Made by a program: the position numbers and the translations under genes. A stretch of DNA of 40,945 nucleotides from Oscillospiraceae bacterium (GTDB taxonomy: Bacteria; Bacillota; Clostridia; Oscillospirales; Ruminococcaceae), in NCBI GenBank assembly GCA_018434245.1, contig JAHDPQ010000050.1, forward strand, positions 1-40,945, given 5' to 3'. The notes beneath the pieces were generated by a model. The model made no database searches and was not told the DNA's origin. It saw only the letters and a list, made by a program, of their open reading frames with translations. Within the stretch, counting starts at the first letter, position 1. Each line of letters begins with the position of its first letter. Shown here piece after piece: positions 32,275 to 40,945 of this stretch.

Positions 32275-32415
32275 CACTTTCCTGAATAAATTTTTTTCTT
32301 TTGTAAAAACTGTGATTTCATCGGATTTTTCCCGCCTGCCCAATTATCAAATTAGCTCTTGCAAATGCCGCCGGTTTATGATAAGCTTAATTAGGTTAGC
32401 ATAGAAGTTTGATGG

Positions 32416-32447
32416 AAGAGTGGGATGACCCCGCTCTTTTGTTTGTG
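32416..32447 (+). terminator. Leader terminator/attenuator upstream of rimP
   Basis: AAGAGTGGG and CCCGCTCTT form a 9-bp stem (one G-U) with a 5-nt loop, followed by TTTTGTTTGT. It lies 90 nt before the rimP start, so it is in the leader of the nusA operon. Such hairpins fit feedback control of this operon by transcription factors; the mechanism here is inferred. The 300 bp between the tRNA promoter and rimP contain no other gene. I see no convincing + strand promoter, though TATGAT near 32377 is a candidate -10. Confidence 0.6.
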
Positions 32448-32536
32448 TATAGGCGCTCTACCGGGTAACACTAAGGATAAATTCGATTCTGTTGCCCATA
32501 CAAACAGCGACTGATTCTGTTAAGGAGGATATGCTC

Positions 32537-33016
32537 TTGTCGAAGCCAAAAAATCCCCGCACAGCAGATGTTTGCAAAGCTCTGGCTCTTCCGGTTTTAG
32601 AGCAGTTGGGCCTCGAGCTCTGGGACCTGCGCTTTGAAAAGGAAGGCTCCGGCTGGTATCTGCGCTACTTTATTGATAAGGAAGGCGGCGTCACCATTCA
32701 GGATTGTGAAGCCTTTTCCCGGGCGGTGGATAAACTGCTGGACGAGGCGGACCCCATCGAGCAAAGCTATATTCTGGAAGTTTCCTCTCCCGGCATCGAG
32801 CGGCGTCTCACCCGTCCCGAACATTTTGCGCGCTATGTGGGCAGCCGGATTCATCTTCGTCTGATTCGCCCCATGGCTCCTCAAAACCTGCGGGACCTGT
32901 CGGGAGTTCTTCTGGCTTACAACGATGCCGGCGCTGTGTTGCGGATGGATGACGGCGCCGAGCTGCTGATTGCCGGCAAGGATATTGCCGTCGCCAAGCT
33001 GGAAGCTGAGGTTTGA
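32537..33016 (+). CDS. rimP: Ribosome maturation factor RimP
   Basis: 159 aa. A TTG at 32537 is preferred over the ATG at 32531: AAGGAGG ends 8 nt before the TTG but only 2 nt before the ATG. The N-terminal domain (VCKALALPVLEQLGLELWDL, then GWYLRYFIDKEGGVTIQDC) and the motif YILEVSSPGIERRLTRPEHF are diagnostic of RimP, which helps assemble the 30S subunit. It is the first gene of the translation-related operon. Length is normal. Confidence 0.93.
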   Translation: MSKPKNPRTADVCKALALPVLEQLGLELWDLRFEKEGSGWYLRYFIDKEGGVTIQDCEAFSRAVDKLLDEADPIEQSYILEVSSPGIERRLTRPEHFARYVGSRIHLRLIRPMAPQNLRDLSGVLLAYNDAGAVLRMDDGAELLIAGKDIAVAKLEAEV

Positions 33017-33092
33017 AAACGGAAAGTGCACCGGCGTGCGGAAGTTGCTTTTCAACTGTGATGATCCAACAACTATGTGGAGGCCGAGCTGA

Positions 33093-34163
33093 ATGAACAC
33101 CGAGTTTTTCGAAGCCCTGACCCTGCTGGAGCAGGAAAAGGGAATTCCTAAGGAATACTTGCTGGACAAAATTAAAAATGCCATACTCATTGCCATCCGG
33201 CGGGACGGAGAAGAGTGTGAGGACTCGGTGGTGGAAATAGACCCCGAAACCGGACGCTTCTATGTGGCTTTCCGTAAGATGGTGGTGGAAGAAGTGGAAG
33301 ATCCCGCCAACGAAATCCTGCTGGAACAGGCCAGAAGTTTTGATAAACGGGCCGTCATCGGTTCTATGGTAGAGATTCCCATGGAAACCAAAAAGTTTGG
33401 GCGGATTGCCGCCCAGGCTGCCAAACACGTAATCCGTCAGGGCATTCGGGAAGGGGAGCGGGAGCACCTGATGGCCGAATACCAGTCCCGCCAGCACGAT
33501 GTGGTTTCCGCCACCGTTCTGCGCATCGACGAGCGCAAGGGGAATCTGGTGCTGGAAATCGGCAAGCATGAAGCCATTCTGCCCAAGAGCGAGCGGGTTC
33601 CCACCGAGGTTTACCGGGAAGGGGAACGCATCCGGGTTTACGTGGTAGATGTCATGTCCGGGGACCGAGGCCCCCGCCTGATGATTTCCAGAACTCACCC
33701 CGGCCTTGTCAAGCGCCTCTTTGAAATGCAGGTGCCGGAAATTTACGATGGCACCGTAGAGATCAAGGCCATCGCTCGGGAAGCGGGCAGCCGCACCAAG
33801 ATAGCCGTCTACTCCCGGGACGAAAACGTGGACGCTCAGGGCGCCTGTATCGGCCCTAAGGGAAGCCGTGTCAACGACATTGTGGAGGAGCTGGGTGGGG
33901 AAAAGATTGATGTGGTCAAGTATTCCGACGACCCGGCCCGCTTTGTGGCGGAAGCTCTCTCCCCCGCTCAGGTTATAGATGTGACGATAGAGGACACCGA
34001 GGCCAAGGCCTGCCGGGTCATCGTGCCGGACAGCCAACTTTCTCTGGCCATCGGTAACAAGGGCCAGAACGCAAGGCTAGCCGCCCGTCTCACTGGTTGG
34101 AAGATTGATATCCGGCCCGAAAGTGAGCGGTATATGGTGGGGCCACCTCCGGGAGAATACTAA
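33093..34163 (+). CDS. nusA: Transcription termination/antitermination protein NusA
   Basis: 356 aa; GGAGG about 9 nt before the ATG. The N-terminal RNA polymerase-binding domain (about 1-125) is followed by the S1 domain (about 135-200) and two KH domains: CIGPKGSRVNDIVEELGGEK (about 250-270) and AIGNKGQNARLAARLTGWKI (about 318-338). There is no C-terminal acidic repeat, as usual in Firmicutes. NusA controls pausing and termination and can feed back on its own operon. Confidence 0.96.
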   Translation: MNTEFFEALTLLEQEKGIPKEYLLDKIKNAILIAIRRDGEECEDSVVEIDPETGRFYVAFRKMVVEEVEDPANEILLEQARSFDKRAVIGSMVEIPMETKKFGRIAAQAAKHVIRQGIREGEREHLMAEYQSRQHDVVSATVLRIDERKGNLVLEIGKHEAILPKSERVPTEVYREGERIRVYVVDVMSGDRGPRLMISRTHPGLVKRLFEMQVPEIYDGTVEIKAIAREAGSRTKIAVYSRDENVDAQGACIGPKGSRVNDIVEELGGEKIDVVKYSDDPARFVAEALSPAQVIDVTIEDTEAKACRVIVPDSQLSLAIGNKGQNARLAARLTGWKIDIRPESERYMVGPPPGEY

Positions 34164-34275
34164 GGAGCAGCTACAAACCATCCCAAGCTTGCCCAGCTTC
34201 ACCGGAACAGGTTCCGAGCAAAAAGCCGCAAGCGCAAAGTATCCAGGCCCAGCCTGATAACGGAGAGTGTGGGGT

Positions 34276-34551
34276 ATGACCAAGCCTAAGAAGCAACCGG
34301 AACGCATGTGCTCCGGTTGCAAGGAAAAAAAACCAAAAAAGGAACTGATTCGGGTGGTTCGCAGTCCGGAAGGGGAAATCTCCCTAGATAAAACCGGAAG
34401 AAAAAGTGGACGGGGCGCTTACCTTTGCCCCAATGCCGGATGCCTGCAAATGGCCCGGAAGGCAAAGCGCTTGGAGCGCTCTCTGGAAACCGCCATCCCC
34501 GATGAGGTGTACGCCCAACTGGAAACGGAGCTTTGCCAAAGTGAAGAATAG
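34276..34551 (+). CDS. ylxR: YlxR (DUF448) RNA-binding protein
   Basis: 91 aa from the ATG at 34276 (GGAG about 10 nt upstream); a GTG 9 nt earlier is part of the leader. The conserved C-x2-C pair ERMCSGCKEKKPKKELIRVV and the GRGAYLC motif (about 55-61) identify YlxR. It is a small nucleic-acid-binding protein found between nusA and infB. The 110 bp after nusA hold only its leader. Confidence 0.92.
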   Translation: MTKPKKQPERMCSGCKEKKPKKELIRVVRSPEGEISLDKTGRKSGRGAYLCPNAGCLQMARKAKRLERSLETAIPDEVYAQLETELCQSEE

Positions 34552-34870
34552 AACACTTCAACTGTTGGGACTGTGCAAAATAGCAGGGTGTTTGATCTTG
34601 GGCTTTGATGAGACGGCAAAGGCGCTGGAAAAGAGAAAAGCCGGGCTGTTGGTACTAGCGGCGGATCTTTCCCCCAAAAGCGCGAAAGAGATTATTCGCC
34701 TGGCAGACAGGCAGAACATAAATGCCGTCCGGCTGGATGTCACCATGGATGAACTGTGGTACACGCTGGGCAAGCGGGCGGGCATTCTGGCAGTTACCGA
34801 ACAGGGGCTGGCAGACAAGATTGTGGCATTGACAGGTGCCCGCCAAGACGAGGAGGAAAGTGAAGTATGA
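34541..34870 (+). CDS. Ribosomal L7Ae/L30e-like protein (YlxQ)
   Basis: 109 aa from a GTG at 34541, which has GGAG about 11 nt upstream and overlaps ylxR by 11 nt. The fold pattern [19 protein letters not shown] and [14 protein letters not shown] fits the L7Ae/L30e/Gadd45 family of kink-turn RNA-binding proteins. It has no assured role but is conserved between ylxR and infB. It overlaps infB by 4 nt. Confidence 0.85.
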   Translation: MKNRTLQLLGLCKIAGCLILGFDETAKALEKRKAGLLVLAADLSPKSAKEIIRLADRQNINAVRLDVTMDELWYTLGKRAGILAVTEQGLADKIVALTGARQDEEESEV

Positions 34871-37338
34871 TAGAAAAGTACCGTGTGCATGAGGTGGCCA
34901 AGGATTTATCCTTGCCCAGCAAAGAAGTGATCGAGCTGCTGGGCAAATATTTCTCCAGCCCCAAAAAGCACATGACCGCGCTGGAGAAGGATGAGCTCAG
35001 CGTGATATTCGAGCATTACACTCAAGAGGCCGCAACGGAAAACCTGGACGAATACTTCGCCCGGGCAGAGCTGCGCAAGAAAAAAGAGGCAGAGCCTGCA
35101 CCTGCTCCGGCAGCTAAAGAAGCACCGGCGGCCAAACAGGCACCTGCCACCAAACAGACACCTGCCGCAGCTGCCTCTCAGCCCAAGGCTGCACCCAAGG
35201 GCTCTGCGCCGGCAGCCAAAACACCTCCTCCTTCCTCCAAGCAAAAGAGCAAGGCACCTCAAAAGAGGCAGCCCAGGGCCCGGGCACAGACCACGACTCT
35301 GCTGCGTCCCGCCGGTCCTGCCACCGGGGAACCTCTGGTCACCACCGCCGTTGCCCGGACCGGCGACCAAAAGCGTGTGGATATGCGCGGAGGCCAGGTC
35401 AACCTGGACAAATATAACGAGCGCTATGAGCAGATTGCTCCGGTCAACCTGGCCAAAAAGGATACGGGGGTCAAGAAGCAGAAGTTTAACCAGCGTTCCG
35501 GCCAGCGGGGCAGAAGGCCCTTCATGTCCCGCAAGGAGAAGGAAGAGCAGAAGCTGCTGCGCATCCAGATGGAGCGGGAGCGTCGCCAAAAGCTGGACAT
35601 CACTCTGCCCGAGAGCATGGCGGTTAGCGAACTGGCCGCGCGGCTTAAAATCACCGCCACCGAAGTGGTAAAAAAGCTAATGAGCCTGGGCGTGATGGCT
35701 TCCGCCGGGGAGATCATCGACTACGATACCGCCGCCATGGTAGCCATGGAAATCGGCGCAAAGGTTTCTCCCGAAGTGGTGGTCACCATTGAGGAGCGCC
35801 TCTTTGACGAAACCGAGGATAGCAGCGACAACCTGGTTCCCCGCAGCCCGGTTATTGTGGTTATGGGCCACGTCGACCACGGAAAAACCTCTTTGCTGGA
35901 CGCCATTCGCAACACCAGAGTCACCGCCGGAGAGGCAGGAGGCATTACTCAGGCTATCGGCGCTTATCAAGTGGATGTGCACGACCGCAAGCTGACCTTC
36001 TTGGATACCCCCGGCCACGCCGCCTTTACCTCTATGCGGGCCCGGGGCGCTCAGGTTACCGATATTGCGGTGCTGGTGGTGGCCGCCGACGACGGCATCA
36101 TGCCTCAGACGGTAGAAGCCATCAACCACGCCAAAGAAGCAGGCGTTTCCATCATTGTCGCCATCAACAAGATGGATAAGGAAGAAGCAAACCCCGAGAG
36201 AATCAAGCAGGGACTGACCGAATACGGTCTGGTTCCCGAAGAGTGGGGCGGCGAAACCATTTGCGTAGAAGTGTCCGCCAAAACGGGGCTGGGCATGGAC
36301 GACCTGCTGGAAACCATCCAGCTGGTGGCCGACGTCAAGGAACTGAAAGCCAATCCCGACCGGATGGCCAGAGGCTCGGTGGTGGAAGCCAGTCTGGACA
36401 AGGGCCGGGGCCCTGTGGCCACCCTGCTGGTGCAGAACGGAACCCTGCGCACCGGAGACATCCTCATTGCGGGCACCGCTTTGGGCCGTGTCCGGGTGAT
36501 GCAGGACGACCGGGGGCAACGGGTGGACGAGGCTGGACCCTCCACACCGGTGGAAGTGACCGGACTTGCCGAAGTGCCTCAGTCCGGAGACACCTTCAAT
36601 GTGGTAGAGGACGAGCGACTGGCCCGGGAGCTGGTGGATCAGCGCCGTGAGGAGGCCAAGGAAGAGCAGTTCAAGGCTTACCAGAAGGTCACCATGGAAA
36701 ACCTCTTCTCCCAGATTTCCGCCGGCTCGGTTAAGGAGCTGGGCATCATCGTCAAGGCTGACGTTCAGGGCTCGGTGGAGGCGCTAATCCAGAACCTGGA
36801 GAAGATCGCCAACGACGAGGTCCGGGTACGGGCCATCCACGGAGCTGTCGGTGCGGTTTCCGAAAGCGACGTCATGCTGGCCAACGCCTCCAACGCCATC
36901 ATTGTAGGCTTTAATGTCCGGCCCGACCCTGTGGCCAAAACTCTGGCGGACCAGCTGGGGGTAGACATCCGGCTCTACCGGGTGATCTACGACGCCATCG
37001 ACGAAATCAGCGACGCCATGAAGGGTATGCTGGCTCCCAAATACCGGGATGTGGATCTGGGCCGGGCCGAAGTGCGGCAGGTTTACAAGATCTCCAGCAT
37101 TGGCACCGTGGCAGGCTGTTATGTGCTGGACGGCAAGATTACCCGCACCGCTAAAATCCGCGTGGTCCGGGACGGCATCATCATCGCCGACGACGTGCTG
37201 GCCTCTCTGCGCCGCTTCAAGGACGACGTCAAAGAAGTGATGCAGGGCTACGAGTGCGGTATGGGACTGACCAAGTTCAACGACCTGAAGGAAGGCGATA
37301 TCTTCGAGGCCTACGAGACGCAGGAGTATCGCGATTAA
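34867..37338 (+). CDS. infB: Translation initiation factor IF-2
   Basis: 823 aa; the ATG overlaps the upstream stop (ATGA). Residues 1-60 are an IF2 N-terminal helix domain, followed by an Ala/Pro/Lys-rich linker (about 75-170). A second IF2-N domain ([20 protein letters not shown]) precedes the GTPase: GHVDHGKT (334-341), DTPGH (380-384) and NKMD (434-437). Domains II, III and IV follow, with [20 protein letters not shown] near the end. IF-2 places initiator tRNA on the ribosome. Full length. Confidence 0.97.
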   Translation: MIEKYRVHEVAKDLSLPSKEVIELLGKYFSSPKKHMTALEKDELSVIFEHYTQEAATENLDEYFARAELRKKKEAEPAPAPAAKEAPAAKQAPATKQTPAAAASQPKAAPKGSAPAAKTPPPSSKQKSKAPQKRQPRARAQTTTLLRPAGPATGEPLVTTAVARTGDQKRVDMRGGQVNLDKYNERYEQIAPVNLAKKDTGVKKQKFNQRSGQRGRRPFMSRKEKEEQKLLRIQMERERRQKLDITLPESMAVSELAARLKITATEVVKKLMSLGVMASAGEIIDYDTAAMVAMEIGAKVSPEVVVTIEERLFDETEDSSDNLVPRSPVIVVMGHVDHGKTSLLDAIRNTRVTAGEAGGITQAIGAYQVDVHDRKLTFLDTPGHAAFTSMRARGAQVTDIAVLVVAADDGIMPQTVEAINHAKEAGVSIIVAINKMDKEEANPERIKQGLTEYGLVPEEWGGETICVEVSAKTGLGMDDLLETIQLVADVKELKANPDRMARGSVVEASLDKGRGPVATLLVQNGTLRTGDILIAGTALGRVRVMQDDRGQRVDEAGPSTPVEVTGLAEVPQSGDTFNVVEDERLARELVDQRREEAKEEQFKAYQKVTMENLFSQISAGSVKELGIIVKADVQGSVEALIQNLEKIANDEVRVRAIHGAVGAVSESDVMLANASNAIIVGFNVRPDPVAKTLADQLGVDIRLYRVIYDAIDEISDAMKGMLAPKYRDVDLGRAEVRQVYKISSIGTVAGCYVLDGKITRTAKIRVVRDGIIIADDVLASLRRFKDDVKEVMQGYECGMGLTKFNDLKEGDIFEAYETQEYRD

Positions 37339-37340
37339 TT

Positions 37341-37436
37341 ATAGGAAAACAGAAAATAGGGAATTGGCGGATCGCAGGGAAGGAATGCTGTTCTTTCGCC
37401 GGGTCGCTGCCAATTCCCGGTTTTCAATTTCCGCCT
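37341..37436. repeat. Palindromic intergenic element between infB and rbfA
   Basis: A perfect 10-bp inverted repeat GGGAATTGGC / GCCAATTCCC (about 37359-37418), extended outward by A-rich arms with mismatches (GGAAAACAGAAAATA against GGAAATTGAAAACC). It fills the 113-bp gap between the two genes. It looks like a short mobile-type palindrome or REP-like unit; no coding potential. Confidence 0.5.
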
Positions 37437-37451
37437 ATGGGGAGGATTATT

Positions 37452-37826
37452 ATGCCATCCTATAAAAATGCCCGTGCTACCGAGGATGTCCGCCGGGAGC
37501 TTTCCGATGTAATGCGCTCTCTCAAGGACCCTCGCATCAGCGGACTGATTTCCATTGTCAAGCTGGAGCTTTCGGGGGATTACTCCCACTGCAAGGTGTA
37601 TGTCAGCTCCATGGATGGAATGGAAGGGGCCAAAAATGCCGTAGCGGGCCTGACCAGCGCCGCCGGACTCATCCGCCGGGAAATGAGCTCCCGCCTGCGG
37701 CTGCGCCGTATCCCCCAGTTCCACTTTGTGGCGGATGACGGCATTGCCCACAGCGCCCTTTTGACCCAGAAGATGCGGGAGCTGGGGATTTCCAGCCATC
37801 GGGAGGAAGAAGACGATGGAAATTGA
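37452..37826 (+). CDS. rbfA: Ribosome-binding factor A
   Basis: 124 aa; GGGGAGGA 6 nt before the ATG. The conserved start (ARATEDVRRELSDVMRSLKD), PRISGLISIVKLELSGDYSH and the KH-like body with RLRLRRIPQFHFVADDGI identify RbfA, a cold-shock 16S rRNA maturation factor. It overlaps nrnA by 11 nt. Confidence 0.94.
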   Translation: MPSYKNARATEDVRRELSDVMRSLKDPRISGLISIVKLELSGDYSHCKVYVSSMDGMEGAKNAVAGLTSAAGLIRREMSSRLRLRRIPQFHFVADDGIAHSALLTQKMRELGISSHREEEDDGN

Positions 37827-38784
37827 CCTGCAACAGGCGGCCCGTCTGCTGGATGGGTGGGACGATATTTTGATTCTGGCCCACCAAAAGCCGGACGGAG
37901 ATGCCTATGGCTCTGCCTTTGCCCTGTTGTGGGCCTTGGAGTGGCTGGGAAAACGGGCCCGGGTGGAAACCCCCGACGGCTATCTTCCTGGTTATGGTTT
38001 TCTCTTTGGAAACTACACCCCCGAGGAGTTTGAGCCCCGGTTTGTGGTGACCACCGATGTGGCCGGCCCCGGACTTTTGGGGCCCTTGGCCGATCGCTGG
38101 GCCAATCGCATCGACTTGTGCATCGACCATCATCGAATCAACAATATAGACGCCGCCCACAAGCTGGTGGTGCCGGAGGCTGCCGCCACCTGCCAGCTAA
38201 CCTACGAGATCATCCGGGAGCTGGAGGTCCCCTTTACCCCCTCCATGGCCGGAGCTGTCTACACTGGCATCGCCACCGATACCGGCTGCTTCCGCTATGG
38301 CAACACCACTCCGGAAGCTCACCGCATCGCCGCCGAAATGATGGAAGCAGGCGCCGACTACGCTCTCATCAATAAGCTAATGTTCGATACCAAAAGCAAA
38401 GGCCGTCTGGAAATTGACCGGCTGATGATGGACACACTGGAGTATTACTTTGATGGGCGCTGCGCCATGATCTCCATCTCCAGTGAGGCGGTGGAGCGGG
38501 CCGGGGTTTCGGAAGAGGAGCTGGACGGCATCGCCGGATTCCCTCGCAGCATCGAAGGGGTGGAGGCCGGTGTTACCCTGCGGGAAAAACCCGATGGAGA
38601 CTACCGGGTTTCTCTGCGCACCACCGGCGAGCTGGACGCATCGGCTATCTGTGGCAGGCTGGACGGTGGCGGCCACAAAAACGCAGCAGGCTGCACCGTA
38701 TCCGGTCCCTTGGAGCGGGCCAAGGTTCAGGTTCTTGCCGCCATGGAACCGAATATGTCGCAGGAGTCTCCACCATGTCCTTAA
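37816..38784 (+). CDS. nrnA: DHH-family phosphoesterase, NrnA-like (nanoRNase/pAp phosphatase)
   Basis: 322 aa. The DHH domain has ILAHQKPDGDAYGSAFAL (about 19-36) and the DHH triad in DLCIDHHRINN (about 100-110). The C-terminal DHHA1 domain has CGRLDGGGHKNAAG. NrnA-type enzymes degrade very short RNAs and dephosphorylate pAp. The gene lies between rbfA and truB, as in many Firmicutes; it overlaps both. Confidence 0.92.
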   Translation: MEIDLQQAARLLDGWDDILILAHQKPDGDAYGSAFALLWALEWLGKRARVETPDGYLPGYGFLFGNYTPEEFEPRFVVTTDVAGPGLLGPLADRWANRIDLCIDHHRINNIDAAHKLVVPEAAATCQLTYEIIRELEVPFTPSMAGAVYTGIATDTGCFRYGNTTPEAHRIAAEMMEAGADYALINKLMFDTKSKGRLEIDRLMMDTLEYYFDGRCAMISISSEAVERAGVSEEELDGIAGFPRSIEGVEAGVTLREKPDGDYRVSLRTTGELDASAICGRLDGGGHKNAAGCTVSGPLERAKVQVLAAMEPNMSQESPPCP

Positions 38785-39677
38785 ACGGTATTCTGCCGGT
38801 GGACAAGCCGGAAGACTTTACCTCCTTTGATGTCATCGCCAAGTTGCGAGGGATGTTCAAAACCAGAAGGATTGGTCACGCCGGCACCCTGGACCCTGCG
38901 GCCACCGGGGTGCTGCTTTTATTTTTGGGTGGAACCACACGCTTTATCAGCTTTCTGCCCAATCACGACAAGCGATACACCGCTTCCCTTCAGCTGGGGG
39001 TTGTCACCGATACCCAGGACCTGACCGGCAAGGTGTTGGAAACCCGCCCTATTCTGGCGGGCAGGAAAGAGGTGGAAGAGGCTCTCGCCGGGTTTTTGGG
39101 AGAGCAGCAGCAGATTCCCCCCATGTATTCGGCAGTGCAGAAGGATGGCCGCCGCCTCTACGATTTGGCCCGTCAGGGGCTGGAGGTAGAGCGGGAACCC
39201 CGTACGGTAACCATCCATGAGCTCAAGCTGCTGGACGCCTCTCCCCAAGAGGGGCTGTACACTCTGGACATCAGCTGCTCCACCGGTACTTACATCCGCA
39301 CCCTCTGCCACGATTTGGGGCAGAAGCTGGGCTGCGGGGCCGCCATGGCGTCTTTGCGCCGCACCTGGGCCTGTGGCTTTCCCCTAGCCGGATGCCGCAC
39401 CCTGGCAGAGCTTCAGGCTCTGACTGAGGAGGGCAGGCTGCCCGAAGCCCTGCTCCCCCTGGAAACGGCCTTTGTCCAGCTCCCCCGTTTGGAGCTGGCA
39501 CCCTCGGCAAGCAAGCGGTTCCTCAACGGAGCATCGCTTTCTTTGGAGCGCCTTGGCCTTTCCGGTGAGGAAGGCCAGCTGGCTGTGTTTGACGTTCAAG
39601 GCCAGTTTCTCGGTCTTGCCGCCCCCGACCTGCAAACCGGGGAGCTGCGCCATATTCGGGTTTATGCTAAACAATAA
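38775..39677 (+). CDS. truB: tRNA pseudouridine(55) synthase TruB
   Basis: 300 aa, overlapping nrnA by 10 nt. The start SLNGILPVDKPEDFTSFDVI and catalytic motif GHAGTLDPAATGVLLL (D40) are diagnostic, as is TGTYIRTLCHDLG (about 170-182). TruB isomerizes uridine-55 of tRNAs. Full length. Confidence 0.95.
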   Translation: MSLNGILPVDKPEDFTSFDVIAKLRGMFKTRRIGHAGTLDPAATGVLLLFLGGTTRFISFLPNHDKRYTASLQLGVVTDTQDLTGKVLETRPILAGRKEVEEALAGFLGEQQQIPPMYSAVQKDGRRLYDLARQGLEVEREPRTVTIHELKLLDASPQEGLYTLDISCSTGTYIRTLCHDLGQKLGCGAAMASLRRTWACGFPLAGCRTLAELQALTEEGRLPEALLPLETAFVQLPRLELAPSASKRFLNGASLSLERLGLSGEEGQLAVFDVQGQFLGLAAPDLQTGELRHIRVYAKQ

Positions 39678-39687
39678 TAAATCAATG

Positions 39688-39800
39688 TTCAAAATTGGTA
39701 AATGCTTAACTCGGCGCGCAGCGCCGGGCTGGCACGCTACGGCGTGGGATTGACTGTAAAATCCGGTTCCAACCGCGGAACAAATGCTTTTAAGGGAACC
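39688..39800. repeat. GC-rich hairpins between truB and ribF
   Basis: The 145-bp gap holds three short inverted repeats: CGGCGC-GCA-GCGCCG, CACGC-TACG-GCGTG and GTTCC-AACCGC-GGAAC. None has a T-run. They may be mRNA-processing or stability structures; no gene is visible. Confidence 0.4.
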
Positions 39801-39822
39801 GATTGTAAAGGGGATATTTTTC

Positions 39823-40755
39823 TTGATTGTAACCCATTCCCTGAGGGCACCAGCTCTTCCTTCCCGAAGCACCTGTGTGGCTTTGGGCCTGTTTGACGGT
39901 TTGCACATGGGGCATCGGGCGGTGCTGCAGGCCACTCTTGCCCACGCCAAATCTCGGGTGCTGGAGCCGCTTTGCTTTACCTTTTCCACCGATTACCACA
40001 CCCCCGACACCAAACAGGGGATGACCCGGCTGATGAGCCCTCAGGCCATGGAGATTCAGCTTTCCCAGATGGGATTTGGCCGGATGGCCTGCCCGGATTT
40101 TGACGAGTTCCGGGAGCTTTCTCCCCACAGTTTTCTCCGTGATGTTTTGATGGAGCAGCTGGGAGCCGCCGCCATTGTCTGCGGCTACGACTTCCGGTTT
40201 GGCCGCAAGGCTGCCGCCGGAGTGGAGGAGCTTTCCACTTTCTGCCGGGAAGAGCAGCTGGACTTTCTGGTCATCCCCGCCGTGGAAGAAGAAGGGGAAG
40301 CAATTTCTTCCAGCCGCATCCGGGAGCTGGTGGCAGCGGGGCAAATGCCTGATGCCAACCGCCTGTTGGGACGGGCCTTTTCCATTGATTTTGAGGTGAT
40401 TCCCGGTAGAAGACTGGGGCATACCCTAGGGTGGCCCACCATCAATCAGCCTTTTCCCCCCGGCTTTACCATGCCCCGGTTTGGGGTTTACGCTACCCTG
40501 ACCCGACTGGGGGAACAGCTTTATAGCTCGGTCACCAATGTGGGAGTCAAGCCCACCGTGGGGAGCGACCGGGTGCTGGCCGAAACCTACATTCAGGATT
40601 TTGCGGGGGATCTTTACGGTAGCCGAGTGGAAGTGCAGTTTTTACAGCTCTTGCGGGAGGAAAAAAAATTCTCAGATTTAGAAGAATTGCGCGTTCAGAT
40701 TGCTGCCGATGCAGCAGATGCCCGCAGGGTATCCGCCCCCTTCTTGCAGAAATAA
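39823..40755 (+). CDS. ribF: Bifunctional riboflavin kinase/FAD synthetase RibF
   Basis: 310 aa from a TTG at 39823, chosen because AAAGGGG lies 9 nt upstream; an ATG at 39784 has no site and lies among hairpins. The nucleotidyltransferase domain has GLFDGLHMGHRAVL and SSSRIRELVAAGQMPDAN. The C-terminal kinase has GRRLGHTLGWPTIN. The enzyme turns riboflavin into FMN and FAD. It is last in the operon in this window. Confidence 0.93.
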   Translation: MIVTHSLRAPALPSRSTCVALGLFDGLHMGHRAVLQATLAHAKSRVLEPLCFTFSTDYHTPDTKQGMTRLMSPQAMEIQLSQMGFGRMACPDFDEFRELSPHSFLRDVLMEQLGAAAIVCGYDFRFGRKAAAGVEELSTFCREEQLDFLVIPAVEEEGEAISSSRIRELVAAGQMPDANRLLGRAFSIDFEVIPGRRLGHTLGWPTINQPFPPGFTMPRFGVYATLTRLGEQLYSSVTNVGVKPTVGSDRVLAETYIQDFAGDLYGSRVEVQFLQLLREEKKFSDLEELRVQIAADAADARRVSAPFLQK

Positions 40756-40824
40756 ACACAACCTTGCTAAAGAAATAAACGCAATTGTTTTAGAAACAGT
40801 TGCGTCAGCCTGTCAAAAAAGGTC

Positions 40825-40856
40825 GCCATGAGCGGCTATTTTTGATATAATGAATC
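40825..40856 (+). promoter_or_regulatory. Probable promoter before the partial transposase
   Basis: TCGCCA and a perfect TATAAT lie 17 bp apart, just before the partial frame starting at 40862. The preceding hairpin (GTCGC/GCGGC then ATTTTT) could also end the ribF transcript. Confidence 0.4.
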
Positions 40857-40861
40857 TGGTG

Positions 40862-40945
40862 ATGGAAATGCTTGAGCGAAGTGAAGATTTACGCTACACA
40901 ACAAAATTTGCGTGTCTGGACAGCCTGGTTCCCGAGGGGCACCTG
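40862..40945 (+). CDS. Transposase N-terminus, IS1182-like (cut by window edge)
   Basis: An open frame of 28 codons runs to the end of the window. It begins MEMLERSEDLRYTTKF and contains LDSLVPEGHL, which matches the first conserved block of IS1182-family transposases (LVP..HLLR). A second in-frame ATG is at 40868. The Shine-Dalgarno is weak. The rest is outside the window, so family and intactness are provisional. Confidence 0.5.
   Translation, partial: MEMLERSEDLRYTTKFACLDSLVPEGHL

Noticed and set aside
32808-34037. 409-aa open frame on the - strand, antisense to rimP/nusA
   Set aside because: No Shine-Dalgarno and no recognisable domain; it mirrors the codon bias of nusA, which is certain on the other strand.
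35677-36519. 280-aa open frame antisense to infB
   Set aside because: Shadow of GC-biased codons; His/Gly/Asn-rich composition without any motif.

Overview
The window joins two unlike pieces of DNA. Positions 1 to about 32,190 are one end of a large integrative and conjugative element (ICE). Positions from about 32,230 onward are host chromosome carrying the conserved rimP-nusA-ylxR-L7Ae-infB-rbfA-nrnA-truB-ribF operon on the + strand. That gene order, the strong AGGAGG ribosome binding sites, the GC-rich coding bias and the accessory families (PcfB, DpnD/PcfM, TnpV, DUF3848, DUF4320) point to a gut-type Clostridia/Oscillospiraceae bacterium. I cannot name the genus.

Almost every ICE gene is on the - strand, so transcription runs right to left. 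From the boundary inward the order is: a small AT-rich orphan gene, a 58-aa gene, parA-parB, then a complete Tad/Flp-like (type IVc) pilus locus. The pilus locus holds CpaB, a CpaE-like ATPase, the CpaF/TadA ATPase, TadB, TadC, a separately transcribed pilin, two pseudopilins, a 966-aa secreted CARDB-repeat protein and a prepilin peptidase. Next comes a tightly packed accessory operon (wHTH protein, YodL-domain protein, three proteins without a known function) ending in a 2,979-aa methyltransferase-helicase. A complete tnpV gene sits inside that giant gene in another frame. Further left lie DUF3848, a single-chain HipB-HipA protein, a TOPRIM primase-like protein, a DpnD/PcfM protein, a likely oriT, MobC, a MOBP-type relaxase, PcfB and an ArdC-like protein. 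No integrase, VirB4 or VirD4 is in the window; they are presumably beyond position 1.

The boundary is marked by a complete tRNA-Thr(GGT), a second tRNA-Thr that stops just after the anticodon, short direct repeats that look like integrase arm sites, and four copies of TTTGACCACAA-type sites around the intact tRNA. The perfect consensus promoter of the original tRNA now reads into the broken copy and onward toward the intact one.

The two most unusual signals are: (i) twelve ICE proteins of unrelated families end in Glu-Arg, often as (R/K)-D-x-E-R, with different codons each time, while the pilus proteins, relaxase and MobC do not; this could be a shared C-terminal address such as a type IV secretion signal; and (ii) the tnpV gene overprinted on the linker of the giant methyltransferase-helicase. 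The ICE-borne Tad pilus with its own adhesin-like protein is the third.
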